A stretch of DNA of 64,000 nt from the NCBI GenBank assembly GCA_964035575.1, contig OZ037838.1, forward strand, positions 744,001-808,000, written 5' to 3'. Each line of letters starts with the position of its first letter. The stretch's first letter is position 1. The translations under genes were made by a program, and so were the position numbers. Source of the stretch: Rhynchopus sp. YZ270_cl-10 (Eukaryota > Euglenozoa > Diplonemea > Diplonemida > Diplonemidae). The notes below the pieces were generated by a model, which made no database searches, had not been told where the DNA came from, and was given only the letters and a program-made list of their open reading frames with translations. This document shows positions 20,630 to 32,924 of this stretch, one piece after another.

Positions 20630-22607
20630 GGGGTTGTGAGCCACACGGGCCCCTGCATCTGATACCGAGCAGATCCGCGAGCTGGGGCTGTGGGAGTGCG
20701 GGTATGGTAAATTCAGTGTTTAGGCAATCCACAGTGCGGCACGTGGCACAAAAGAGCGCAGGTAGGGGTGGGTGTGGTAGGGACGGCCATGCGAGAGTGC
20801 CCCTGGGTGAAACAGACCTTTCTGCTGTGTGCAGAGGTCGTTACGTGTGAGCCTTGTTCAGAACAGGTCACAGCAGAGGGGGGACTGGTGCGGCTGGAGT
20901 GGGGGCTGGAAGGGATGTGGGAAAGGCACGCTTCGGTACGAAGGGAGCGTCAGCCACATGGAGGTGTCTTGCAGAAGGTGGGTTTGTTGTGCTGCTGTGC
21001 AGTGAGGTGGTTTGTGCTGAGTCGGAGAGGTAGAGGGCCTGCACCGTGTTCATCGCCGGGCCTAGTTAATGGCAGTGTCTACTGTGGGTTTGGGTACGTT
21101 TTGTGTTGAAGGGGTCAGGGTATGGGTGTCCATTCTGCGGCAAACACGGTCCATATCTCTTAAGGCATACGGCATGTGTGTTGGGGTGGTGGGTTATTTG
21201 TTGCAAACAGGAGAGCGTTTCTGAGCTTGGTTGCGGACACCTGGCAACGTGAGTGTGCACGTAGGAGGTGGAGAGACCACATGCGATTGCCGAGGGCACA
21301 ATGTTGTGCAGCCGCACTGCAGGAGGGTGTGGCTGTCGGTAGGTAGAGTGTGCATTCTGACGTGTCTGATGATCGTTGGTCCATGCAGCCATCGTAGGGG
21401 GGGATACTGCCTGGTGCCCAGGGACGTGGGGTGGTTGGGTGCGAGGGCACAGCGCAGCATGCGTCACAGGGTTGCACTGCCGTGCCTGTTTTGTCGGGTG
21501 GTGGCGCAAGGAGGCTGCTGTGTGCATACCCACTTGCCGACGATCAGCTGGTGTGGTACAGTTTTGGTCTGGACCTTTACCTTGACTGTGCCTGTTTGTA
21601 TGGCTGGGTCATAGGGGTTTAGAGGCACTGCAGGGAGGTGCCTTGGCATTTGGGTGGTGCCTGACTGTATCCTGCATTGTTCGCATTACAGTGGCATGCG
21701 TGCACACAGTGCAGTGGGGGGGACCAGCGTACCACACGCTTTGGGAAGGTGGCGACACACGAGGCGGGTCTTGGGTTTGGTTTGCATTTGCTCCACTTGA
21801 TGGCCACGAGCTGACCTCTCGAGGCAGATGTCACACCGACATCGCTGGTGGCGAAGAGGTGGCAGGGAGTGGTTATAACCGCCGTGCACTGTTCACTGTA
21901 GAGATCAAAACGGGCAGTCTATTCATCATTGGAAGTGGGGTGCGCTATGCTGGCACGCTTCCTACATTTAGCGGATGTGGACAGTGCTGAGAATTTTCCT
22001 CCAGGACATTTTAGGCCATTTCAGTACCTACGTCCCAGATGCGTTTTGCACTCTCAACTCTACCGCCCTTTTTTTTGCCTCGCACAACTGGGAGGTACCT
22101 TGGCATCTGGCACAACCAGCGAAGTGGCACATCCATGGTCGACCCAAGGAGCAGAACAGTATCTCGTACACTTCTCTAACCCCCGTACAATAACATCCTA
22201 AACCTGGCTAAGGTACCAGCAACGCATCGTATAATATGCCACAAGGTTGGACACTTTTTAAGTTACTTTGGCAATTTGGGACCTGGGTACACTTTGTAAG
22301 GTACCGATTCATTACGGTGGGGATCAGAACATATAGGTCGACCATTCGTACAGGCTGTCGTTGGTCTGTGACCCTGTAGCTGAGCACTGCCTCGCTTTTG
22401 TTACTGAGCAAAGGTGCAGGGGTCTGCTATCTCGAGAATGGCTCCCTGGCACTCTCTCGCCCTCTTGGTCTGTCTACGTTGCCACCCACCTGCTTCGCCC
22501 TATCTGCGGTGCTTTCGTGCATTTTTCTGGCACCTCAGCTTGTCTGTGGTTGCAGCATGAGAGCACCTTTGGCAGACCTTTGGCGTTCTTGCGTGGGTGG
22601 GGTGGGT

Positions 22608-23713
22608 GGAGGCAGTGTGGAGACAGCGTGGAGACAGCGTGGAGGCAGTGTGGAGACAGCGTGGAGGCAGCGTAGAGACAGCGTGGGGGAAGCGTGGAGA
22701 CAGTGTGGAGACAGCGTGGAGGCAGCGTGGAGACAGCGTGGAGACAGCGTGGAGACAGCGTGGAGACAGTGTGGAGACAGCGTGGAGGCAGCGTGGAGAC
22801 AGTGTGGAGACAGCGTGGAGACAGTGTGGAGACAGTGTGGAGACAGCGTGGGGGAAGCGTGGAGACAGCGTGGAGGCAGCGTGGAGACAGCGTGGAGACA
22901 GTGTGGAGACAGCGTGGAGACAGGTGGAGACAGTGTGGAGGCAGCGTGGGGGAAGCGTGGAGACAGTGTGGAGACAGCGTGGAGACAGGTGGAGACAGTG
23001 TGGAGGCAGCGTGGGGGAAGCGTGGAGACAGTGTGGAGACAGCGTGGAGGCAGCGTGGAGACAGTGTGGAGACAGTGTGGAGACAGCGTGGAGACAGGTG
23101 GAGACAGTGTGGAGGCAGCGTGGGGGAAGCGTGGAGACAGTGTGGAGACAGCGTGGAGGCAGCGTGGAGACAGTGTGGAGACAGTGTGGAGACAGCGTGG
23201 GGGAAGCGTGGAGACAGTGTGGAGACAGCGTGGAGGCAGCGTGGAGACAGCGTGGAGACAGCGTGGAGGCAGCGTGGAGACAGTGTGGAGGCAGCGTGGA
23301 GACAGTGTGGAGACAGTGTGGAGACAGCGTGGAGGCAGCGTGGAGACAGCGTGGAGACAGCGTGGAGGCAGCGTGGAGACAGTGTGGAGGCAGCGTGGAG
23401 ACAGTGTGGAGACAGTGTGGAGACAGTGTGGAGACAGCGTGGGGGAAGCGTGGAGACAGTGTGGAGACAGCGTGGAGGCAGCGTGGAGACAGCGTGGAGA
23501 CAGTGTGGAGACAGCGTGGAGGCAGCGTGGAGACAGCGTGGAGACAGTGTGGAGACAGCGTGGGGGAAGCGTGGAGACAGCGTGGAGACAGCGTGGGGGA
23601 AGCGTGGAGACAGTGTGGAGGCAGCGTGGAGACAGCGTGGAGACAGCGTGGAGACAGTGTGGAGGCAGCGTGGAGACAGTGTGGAGACAGCGTGGAGACA
23701 GCGTGGAGACAGT
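22608..23713 (+). repeat. 11-bp minisatellite (GTGGAGACAGC and variants), ~100 copies
   Basis: A 1.1-kb array of three main unit types, GTGGAGACAGC/T, GTGGAGGCAGC and GTGGGGGAAGC. Unit types recur in longer blocks (for example around 22940 and 23100), so multi-unit duplications have occurred. Because 11 is not a multiple of 3, every frame on both strands is open or nearly so, and the 361-514-aa ORFs over it are artefacts. It abuts the GGGAGATCT end of the element at 23714. A three-unit relic lies at 33823-33853. Confidence 0.97.
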
Positions 23714-24075
23714 GGGAGATCTGAGATAGATAGAGAGTACCTAAAGGACCCGCGAGGGGCGAACAGCAATGAGAAATGATGAAAACGGAGAGGAGGGGAG
23801 GGGGATACTTTTATCTCGAAATAGGCGCTACGATGAGGGGGGCGAATGTGGAAGCCGAAACAACCCAAAACAAAATCCAACAAAAAATCTGATGAAGATG
23901 GTGTGGTGATTTGGTGAGGGTAGAGACTGAAACATAAACGGACCCCGGCCAACCAGGACAAAGCCTGAGGAAAATCAAATAAATATTCTGCCAAATAGCA
24001 GCATGCGTGCCATGTCAAATCAAAAGAACGGTAATCTCTATCAAAGATCTCCCAACACGCAGCGAAGCTGCTCCG
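23714..24075 (-). mobile_element. Hairpin-ended nonautonomous element, copy E1
   Basis: Reverse-complement match to 53446-53752. On the minus strand it runs from a terminal hairpin (GCAGC GAA GCTGC, 24059-24071) through GGGAGATCTTTGATAGAGA to ...CAGATCTCCC at 23714, where the 11-bp array begins. GGGAGATCT and its inverse lie near both ends (23714-23722 and 24045-24053). No coding capacity. Confidence 0.7.
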
Positions 24076-24090
24076 CTAAAGCGTGTTTCA

Positions 24091-24245
24091 GAGAGATCTG
24101 AGATAGATAGAGAGTACCTAAAAGACCCGCGAGGGGCGAACAGCAATGAGAAATGATGAAAACGGAGAGGAGGGGAGGGGGATACTTTTATCTCGAAATA
24201 GGCGCTACGATGAGGGGGGCGAAGGTGGAAGCCGAAACAACCTCC
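24091..24245 (-). mobile_element. Truncated second copy of the hairpin-ended element
   Basis: Nearly identical to 23716-23865 (GATCTGAGATAGATAGAGAG through GGAAGCCGAAACAACC), directly next to the hairpin of E1, so the two copies are head-to-tail. Confidence 0.75.
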
Positions 24246-24499
24246 TGACACCGTCACGTAGAATATTTAAACCCGTAGGCCACGAGAGCATCCATCCCAA
24301 CTACAAACAAAAACACAGGGCCCCCGGGGGCCCAGAAAAAAGCGGAGTGAACAAAAAACCAATGATACGACACCAAGCCTCAACGGGCGCAGGCATCCAG
24401 AAATAAAACCAAAAGCCACCGTAAAAAACAGCGGACAAAAAACAGGGCAGGGAAACAGCTTTAATGAAAAGCTTGATGAAAACAGAAGGTAATCTAAAA

Positions 24500-27400
24500 T
24501 AGGAATAATCTAAGGACAGCTATCGTCCGTCCACACAAAACCGCCACCGTCGACCACCACGCCGTCCGACGGGGGGTCGGCCCAGTCCTGTCCAGCGGTA
24601 CCCCAGCGCGACAGCTCGTCCGCCGGCATACGGTCCGTCGCGATCCAGCACGACAACATGCCCGCACCCGACCCGTCCGTGACCCGAAACAGGCCCTCCA
24701 GGACTGTTCCCCAACTTGACCGCACAGTGGCCCTTCTCCAGCACAGCAACCACCGCGGCGTTGTCCCCCACCACCAGAATCCTGCGGGCGCCACCACTTA
24801 CAGCATGCAGCACGCCCCAGGCCATCGCCCGTAACTCCAAAAGGAAAATGTCCTCGACCGTGGACCACGTGCCCCACTTCCTGAAAGCGCGCCCGCCAGC
24901 AAGCGTCCTCACAATAAACCCCCACCCCTCGGGGCACGCGTCCGAGTACACCACCGCGTCACACCCCTCCTCCGGAGACAGCTTCCACCTGGGGACGCGC
25001 ACATCCGGCACCAATCGCCGCTCCACAAACACACGCAAGTCCGTCCGCATGCCCGCAGAGATCTGCACCTGGTCGTCCCAGTCAATCGCGCCCGCAGACA
25101 CCTCGGCGCCCCGCGCACGAATCCACGCCAACATGTCCGGCACCCCGCAGAACCGGTCCCCCATCGCATACGTCGCCCAGATGACGGCCCCGATACCTTT
25201 CCACACGTCGCGCAGCGAGGGACCCGACGCCGACAGCAATGCGTCCATCACGACACGGGCCTTCCGACGCCACTCCCCCGGCAGCCGCATTCTGCGCCCC
25301 CGCAAATCCCACTCAATCCCTGCGTACACACACACCTGTACCGGAGTGAGCGTCTACTTTTCGCGGTTCACCTCAGCGCCAACCTCGTCCGCTCTGCGCA
25401 GGAATCCCCGAAGCCGCGCAGACGCCTGATCCGCCGACTTCCCCAAAATGAGGTTGTCGTCTATCCACGCAGCAGCACACACACCCGCCATATCCCCGAG
25501 CAGCCCCAGTGACGTCTCCTGCGCAATCACCGCCGCCCACGACCACCCCATCGCCATGCGGGTAAGCTGCATGCGACGCGCACCCTGCCGCACACCAAAA
25601 AACTGACCCACCTCCGCGGACAAGGGGAATTGCCAAAAGAACCCTTTAAAGTCCGCCACGACCGCATGCGTGGCGCCTCCGCGGAGGATGAGCTCCGACA
25701 GCTCGTAGGGTGTAGGGAGGCTGAACTTCGGCGGGGAGTGCATCGCCGAGTTCAGCGGCCGTGCGTCAACGATGAGACGCATTGTGCCATTTGTCTTGGC
25801 AAGCGGAAACACAGACAGCCCACACACCGACGGGAAAGCTCGCTTCTCCGTGCGCAAAACCCCACTACTCACGCACGCCGCCAACATGCGTCCTGGAGCT
25901 TGGAGGGCGGGCCCGGCATCGACACCCCAGACCCCGTCAGCTGCGCACGGAAAGTCGCAATGTCGTCAAGCATTGCGAACAAACTGGCCTTCGCTGGTAC
26001 CAGTGGTGCGCCTGCAGGACGTCCAGCGTCGAGCGTGCCTTCCTGCGAGCCTCGGGCGCCGTACGCATGAGGTAACGCACCGTCGTTCTGGACGACGCGT
26101 GGCGCAACGCGTCCCGCAGTCCGTCCACGCTCATCCCCCAGGATTGCAGGGCCTGAGCTGACCCCCTGCGCAGCGAGTGCGCCCAGGACCCTGCCGGTAG
26201 AGCCCACACATGAGGCGCTGGTACTGCGTCTCGGTCGCTGCAAACAACGGCGCGTCCTGTCCTTCCGCCAAGCGACGCGCGCGCGCACATTCCACCACGT
26301 ACTGGGTAAGCGTCCCGGGTGGCAAATACACCACGGGTGTCCAGCTCTTCTGCTGCTTCTCCTTCAGGGCGATTTCCAGTCCCGTCGCGCCCTCGTCTGT
26401 CACCTCCACCAGGTCGCGCACCAGCAGGTATCGTGCGTCCGCCATACGCGCCCGTGCCATCCACACCAAGGCCACAAACGCCCGTTCGCGCTCGGCCCCC
26501 TCGCGACCGAAGGCCTCGACCACGTCCATCACCGCGTCCACGTCTACCGGCGGCGCCTGACTCGGCCTCAGCAACGCCCCGAAACGCGTCAGCGCGCGCT
26601 TCACCGCCAGCACCCGGCGCGTGCGGTACCCCGTCTCCCCCTCGGCCGCCAGTGCCTTCAGCAGCCGCCCGCAGTAGTCGGCCACGGAGAGGGACGACAC
26701 TCCGCGCAGGCGACCCCAGACGAACCGAATCAACGTCTGGTCGGGAGGCGTGGTCTCCCCTTCGGCGAACTGCCGGAACGCTCGGAGCAGCCAGTCGCGG
26801 GTGCCTGCTGCTCGGGGCCCCACGTCGAAAGTGTGCGCTTGGTCAAGATGGGCCAAAGCGCGCGCGGCCTGCTTGCCGTCGCGGAGGCGGAACACGCAGT
26901 CATCAACCTCCTTCCTCCTCGCCACCCCGAGTCCCTTCTTCGGCTTGCGCAGGGCCTGCAGCAGCATTTCGGAAGAAAACTCGGCGGATGTGTGTTTTGG
27001 CGGGGAGGGCCGTGGGGGGGGGGGAAGAAAAAACAAGAGGGGGGGGAGGGTGGTGGGAGGGTGGTGGGAGGGTGGTGGGAGGGTGGTGGGAGGGAGAGCG
27101 TAACGCGCGCTACCGCCTGCTCTCGTCACTTGCGCTGACCACCGCGCCACTGCCCTCCCCCGCCTCGGCCTCTGCCACCACCGTTTCCCGGCGCGTACGG
27201 CTGCGCGGCCTGCCCCCCCCCCCCCCCTAGGGGATACGACTCCAGCCATTTTGGCTGGGACCAAACGCACGGAAAATTCATTTGGCATTATCTGGTCATC
27301 TCCAAGGCAACTGCGGGTGAAAAACACCCTCAGAGTGGGTCACAGGGGGCCTGTGGGTCGAAAAACGACCCAGAAGCCACCCCAGAATACAAAAAAATGG

Positions 27401-29640
27401 AAAAAAATAGTGAAAAAACGGCTTTTTTCACGTTTTGGCCACTTTGGGCAAAATAGCGATTTTTCGAGAAAAAAATCAAAAACCGGGATATTTTTTGACA
27501 TCACAAAGCCTCCTTTGGCACAAATATACCCCAAAAGTGGCCTGTGAGTCCATTCCAACCTGTTTTGGACATATTTGACACTTTTGGAAGTGTTTTTTTG
27601 GTGTTTTTAGGTCAAAAAAATGCCCAAGACGTCCCCAAACATCCCCAAGACACTTTGCACACCCCCTGTTACGGTCATATTTTTTTCGTTTTTTTGCCTG
27701 AAACCCCCAAAATACCCCTCCCGGACCCCACATAGTCCCGAATATCCATCACACACCCACTCAGAGTGAGTAGAAGCACCCCAAAAAAAAATATTTTTTA
27801 AAGCCCTAAAATTGTGCTTCAGTTTCGGCAGCATCCATGTTGAAGTTGAAGGGCTTTAAAAAATATTTTTTTTGGGGTGCTTCTACTCACTCTGAGTGGG
27901 TGTGTGATGGATATTCGGGACTATGTGGGGTCCGGGAGGGGTATTTTGGGGGTTTCAGGCAAAAAAGCGAAAAAAATATGACCGTAACAGGGGGTGTGCA
28001 AAGTGTCTTGGGGATGTCTTGGGGACGTCTTGGGCATTTTTTTGACCTAAAAACACCAAAAAAACACTTCCAAAAGTGTCAAATATGTCCAAAACAGGTT
28101 GGAATGGACTCACAGGCCACTTTTGGGGTATATTTGTGCCAAAGGAGGCTTTGTGATGTCAAAAAATATCCCGGTTTTTGATTTTTTTCTCGAAAAATCG
28201 CTATTTTGCCCAAAGTGGCCAAAACGTGAAAAAAGCCGTTTTTTCACTATTTTTTTCCATTTTTTTGTATTCTGGGGTGGCTTCTGGGTCGTTTTTCGAC
28301 CCACAGGCCCCCTGTGACCCACTCTGAGGGTGTTTTTCACCCGCAGTTGCCTTGGAGATGACCAGATAATGCCAAATGAATTTTCCGTGCGCAAAAAATG
28401 GCTGGAGTCGTACCCCCTACCCCCCCCCCCCCCCGTTTCCCCCCCCCCCCCCCCCGTACGACTGTCCGGCCCGGCCACCCCCGTGTCCGGATTTAGCACC
28501 ACGTCCTGCTGCGTGAGCCGCCGCCACAGCTGCTTGACGGTCTTTTGGCACGACATCAGAGGTCCAGACTTTGTCGCGGAAGGCGACTGCACCCGACCTC
28601 CCACAACTCGCCCTCAGCTGCCAGAAGGAGATACTGTCATCGAGCTTTCTCAGCACCGCCTCCAAGGGAGCGTTCTGCAGCAACAGACCCACCACCTCAA
28701 CGGCGAAGCGGGCCCCGTCCTGCGCGTCGCCGGCCTCGGTAGGCAGGCGCCTCTTCAGGGCTTGCACCAGAGCGTCGGCGCAGTGGTCGGCGTCTGCGCA
28801 GAAGTCCACCCAGTGCCTCGGGTTGCGTGCCACCACGTCCACGTCCGTCCCCATAACCGGTTGCTCCACCTGCATAGGCGCCGCCCCGGTGCCGATCGCC
28901 GCCCGCAGCTGCGCCAGGAAGTCAGACGCTGCTGCTGCCGGAGGAGGCGCTCCACCGTCCCTGACCGCGTTGAGCTGCTGGCACAGGAGCTCGTGCCGCG
29001 CGTCCCCCTCCCGCTTCGCCGCCAACTCCATCATCGCAGCCTCCAGCTGCGCGATCCGCGCGTTGTCCGCCGTAGCCGGCTGCGGCTGCTGCTCGCGCGG
29101 GATGGACGCCTCCGGGCTGTCCGCACGGGGAGGCAGGGCCGGCGTCTCGGCGGTGCTGGTGGGGGGGCGGGATCCGCTGAGGCGGGACCGGGTCTCGGGT
29201 CCCCCAGCACCATGGACAGCACCGTGAGGGTGCCGACCAGCCGCGTGAGGGACATGCGTTGGCCCTCTGCGAACATCGCGCTGTTCGCCTCCGTCACCTC
29301 CGCCTTGAGGAGGACGAGGATGGCGGACACAATCGCCAACCGCGTCACCTGCCCTGGCCCCTGGACGCCGGTGTGGCGGGCGACCTCCTTATCCAGGGCC
29401 CGCATCGTCCGCGCCAGATCCGCGAACTGGATCTTGCGCCCCACCAGCGCAGCGGAGCCGTCTTCCACGCCCAGCGCACGCAGGGCCGCATCCGCAGGCG
29501 ACCAGTCGTGCTGGCTCGTCGTCTGCGCCTCGAACGCCGCCAACAGCGTAGCACAATCGGTGATGTGTGCTGTGGCCATGGTGTCGAGGGGTGCACTGGG
29601 TGAAGAAGGCGGTGTCGAAGTGTAGTGGTCCTCGGCGCAG
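24500..29640 (-). mobile_element. Tyrosine-recombinase retroelement fossil (VIPER/DIRS-like)
   Basis: A broken element read on the minus strand, clearly more GC-rich than its flanks. In its 5'-3' order it has a gag-like region (about 29580-28420; Ala/Arg-rich, ending in Gly-rich sequence), a tyrosine recombinase region (about 26980-25940; HSLRRG and LRHASSRTTVRYLM signature blocks), reverse transcriptase (about 25890-25350; FPLAKTNGTMRLIVDARPLN, WIDDN active-site box) and RNase H (about 25340-24550; VVYSDACPEGWG, LELRAMAWG, VVGDN). YR ahead of RT-RH matches the VIPER order rather than DIRS/Ngaro. A few breaks are apparent, and a foldback element is inserted at 27228-28419. Domains are still easily read, so it is not ancient. 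Terminal repeats were not identified and the bounds are approximate. Confidence 0.75.
27228..28419. mobile_element. Long foldback element FB1
   Basis: A near-perfect 1.19-kb palindrome with arms of about 575 bp (27228-27807 and 27850-28419) around a spacer of about 40 bp. Ends are TAGGGG(A)TACGACTCC and its inverse GGAGTCGTACCCCCTA, flanked on both sides by poly(C). It has no coding capacity; the duplicated ORFs in the arms are mirror images. The arms are homologous to FB2 (61612-63209). It sits inside the retroelement fossil and is therefore younger than it. Confidence 0.85.
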
Positions 29641-29982
29641 GCTGCACACTAGCGAGACGTCTTGGTGGCTTAGTCGGGGTCGAGAAGATGGAAGCGAGGC
29701 GAAGAATCGTGTGTGGGGGAACAAAAAGATGAAGCTCCTCTGGTTCCTCTGGTTTACGAAATCGTAGGCACTCCTGAGCAAAAATGAAGTCGGTTTTTGA
29801 CCCAAAATCGGGGTGTGTGGGCCATATTTTGCTCCAAATTTGGCCGAAAATTGGGATTTTTCTGAAAATTTCATTGTGCCCAGCAAAAATCCTTGCTTTT
29901 TTGAAGAATTTTCCAAAAAATATGCTATACCCCCTATGACTGGACCCAACTCCCAAGGATGATAGGCCTGTATTTTTTGGTG

Positions 29983-30330
29983 AACAAGATAAAACAATAA
30001 GCTCGCGTTTCTTTTATCGAACAGATTTTATTCTCCGCCCCGTACCCAAAACGTAAACACCACTTTGAATCAGAAAAAATATTTTCCTCTCCTTTTTTCT
30101 TCCACACGCGCTGGTTTTTGTATTTCGCTAATTTTTATCAAAAAGCTTTGTTTACCCTTGTTTGTTTACCCTTGTTTCGAGTGCGAAACGTTTCTCCATG
30201 TATTGCACGGGAAACAATATGACAAACAGGTGCAGGGTGGTTCCGTGCTTATCATAGAACCTGGCACCTTGTGTGTCTCCCAAAAACCAAAAAAGCGTTG
30301 TGTGTGTAGTTTTGAAGGAAGGAAAAATAA
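29983..30330 (+). repeat. Dispersed repeat, short copy (partner 42914-43692)
   Basis: The two copies share GATAAAACAATAAGCT, TTTTATCGAACAGATTTTATTCTCC, TTCCACACGCGCTGG, and an end block CATAGAACCTGGCACC...TTTTGAAGGAAGGAA. The 42.9-kb copy has about 430 extra bp in the middle, so this is an internally deleted form or the other carries an insert. Confidence 0.8.
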
Positions 30331-30744
30331 AATATTTTTTGAATGGTATTTTTTGGTATTTTTTGGTATTTTTTGAGCTGAGATTTTCAAAAAATACCAA
30401 AAAATACGAGGGTCAACCGCTGTACTACATGCAGTGACTTGCAGTCACTGAATGTGATGCTCATTGTCCAAACACCGGGGAAAAATATTTTTTGGTCACA
30501 AAAATGCTCGAAAAACTCATTACTCTTTGCTTGTTGCTGAAAAAAAAACCCCAACAAATCAGGCCAGTGTCTTAATAACACGAGGGAGGTATGCTGCCTG
30601 TATACCCTGCGTGGAAAAACGGGAAGACAGCGGGGAATGTTTAAAGCTCTACAGGGCAGTTACAAGGAGGGAAGGGGAGCGTTTGTAGCTCACAAGCACC
30701 CCAAACCCTAGCCTCTCTGTCCACAGCACACAGCTCTTCCTCTG

Positions 30745-30987
30745 AGTTCCATTTGTGCCTCAACATGGTGCTGAGCGCATCTTCAGTACGATGGGTGGAT
30801 GAGCGAGAAGAGGCGCAACCGGCTAGTTGCACCAAAGCTGCACAAGCTTGTGGTCGTAGCGCGCAGTTTGCGCGAGAGCAAGCCGCCACAAGAGAATGGT
30901 TGGTGGGATGAGGAGAAGCTGGTGCAGGAGGAGAAGGAGCGTGCGGGAGCTATTGACTGCGACGCGACAGCTGAGGTCCGAGGTTGA
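30745..30987 (+). pseudogene. hAT transposase C-terminal remnant
   Basis: The reading GAERIFSTMG (about 30770-30797) followed, in another frame, by SEKRRNRLVAPKLHKLVVVA (30802-30861) matches the hAT dimerisation domain pattern (ERxFSxxGxIxxxKRxxLxxxxxxxLvfL). A frameshift near 30795 separates the two, and the reading ends at TGA (30985-30987). Only the last ~90 codons remain. No terminal repeats or 8-bp target duplications were identified. Confidence 0.5.
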
Positions 30988-32920
30988 TGATCCGAGCACC
31001 ATGACTCTGACACCAGTGAAGGCTTTTGGGACTAAACGCATACAACCTTGTCCGTACCCATTTTCCCACACATGTCACCACCCCCTTGTGACTTGCCTGT
31101 AACAGTGTAAACGTTTCCCTCCCAACGCAAACCCGTTCAGTGTATCGTGAACCACTGCAGTGACCCACTCACGCTCGACCCCTCCTTGTAACTTGCCTGT
31201 TAGCTTGTAAACATTTCGCTTTCTCCTACCCTTGTGCTGAGGAAAACCAAAAAAAACATGCTCAGAAGTACCTGCAAACCAAAAAATACCACACGTTTTT
31301 GGTATTTTATGGTATTTTTTGGTATTTTTTGAATCGAAAATTTGGGGGCCGGTATTTTATCATCCTTGCCAACTCCCCTCACCCTTTTTTCACCCAAAAA
31401 GGGCCGGAAATTTTACACACTAATACACAAACTTACGGACCCCCCTTCGCGTCTTTTTTGCAGGGGTGGGCGGGCACCCGGGGGTTTTTTCCATTTTTTT
31501 TTGGATCGGGCACCCGGGTTTTTTCTAAGGATTTTTACAGGCGATTTTTGGGTTTTTCTGAGAACACGCTGCTCCCCTGCCGAAACATGTTCTCGTTTTC
31601 CCCTTTTCGGGGGGGGGTTTTTGGGCCTTTTTCGGGATTTCTGAGCTTTCCCGCAAACTTTCACCCTCACTGTAACGGGGTCATTTCGAAAAAAATGGAC
31701 AAGTTCTTGGCTGATGCACGTTTTTGGTCATTACCACCAGCGAGTTGCTTCACTTCAGGGTTAAATGGAACTATGATTCTAAGCCCACTGTAACGTGAAC
31801 CGCGCCTCGAAATTCAAGAAGGGGTCCCAAACCCGGGTGCGCTACGCGTTACGTGCACCCCGAATGTTCCGGGATGAACATAAAACGGCGCCGCAGGCAA
31901 AAAAAAATTAGGGTACAGTATAAAAAATGCAGGTTTTACACCACAAAGCCACTCAGCGAATCCTTTTTTGCAGAGCAAAAAAGGTAAAATGGTGCCGCAG
32001 GCAAAAAAAATTATGGTGCAGCCCTGAGCGGCGCGGAATTATTTTCCTTTTTCGTTCCTCAGTGCCGTCAGGGCCTGCCCAGTGCGTCAACGCACTTTGC
32101 TACCACCGTGGTGGTGAGCACTTGCAGCACTGCAAGAAGACTGCTCGTCACCTCCTGCGACTGCACACCCCTCGTCTCCCCCTTGGAGTTGAAGGACCAG
32201 AAGGTTCCCTCGACGTTTGCAGTCACACGCACCGTACTGTATTATTATTTATTCTGTTGTGCGGGAGGCGAAAGGGAGACACGTCGACGAGATCGAAGAA
32301 AGCGGGGTGGTGACTTTTTTTTGTTCATTATGGCTTGGTACCGCACTCCCCCGGGCAGAGTGCGAGCTATTCTCAGCTACACGGGGCCCCAGCCCGGCCC
32401 CCCAGACTTTTTCCCCTAAGAAAAATCCTTAGGAAAAAAATATTTTCCCCCGTATAAAATCCTTAGAAAAAATAAAATAAAATTTAAATTGGGCACCCGG
32501 CACCCGGTATAGGCCCAGGCCTGCTTTTTTGTGTGATTTTTTATGCCCTTTTTCCGGGTATTTGCGCTTTGCGCCCGCCTCCATGACAAATTTGGGAAGC
32601 GCTGTGAAAATTTGACCCAATTGAACACAATCTGGGTCATATCTGGGTGATGGGTGGAGGGATTTTAGACAATATCCACACCCCCGATCAACTAATCATA
32701 AAGGGTGCGAGTTGACCTCCGTAACCCTCTCGCGGAGACGAGAGCGAGGTCGATGTCGCCATACGCCGGGACGTCACGGTCTCATCCACACAAACTATTT
32801 TTTTTTTTTTCGGGCTCCTCTGAGCCGCTGTGGACACCAAAAACGCAGTGGAGAAGGCGGGAAAAAAATAAAGTTCGCCCGAATCTGGGCGAACTTTACG
32901 GCGATGACATTTAGAGAAAG
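30988..32920. other. Intergenic, no gene seen
   Basis: Contains GGTATTTTTT repeats and their inverses (30345-30410, 31295-31330), G/T-rich runs, and two copies of a word like CGCCGCAGGCAAAAAAAATTA (about 31890 and 31992). A short block at about 32190-32225 resembles the GACGTTTGCAG part of the 19.7-20.2-kb triplicated repeat. Confidence 0.5.
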
Positions 32921-32924
32921 GCAT

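Larger units (their letters stand above)
19202..22607. other. GT-rich intergenic stretch, no gene seen
   Basis: The + strand is G/T-rich, so the minus strand carries several Pro/His/Thr-rich ORFs without domain features, which look compositional. It holds a triplicated ~55-70-bp repeat (19707-19777, 20076-20127, 20192-20257), a stem-loop copy (20402) and the 10-bp array at 20521. A block at 22019-22060 (CGTCCCAGATGCGTTTTGCA) has a relative at about 60330-60375. Confidence 0.5.

Noticed and set aside
19202-21834. Several Pro/His-rich minus-strand ORFs
   Set aside because: Explained by strong G/T skew of the + strand; no domain pattern or splice logic.
22474-24018. Long ORFs of 361-514 aa on both strands
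   Set aside because: They are readings of the 11-bp minisatellite, open in all frames because the unit lacks stops.
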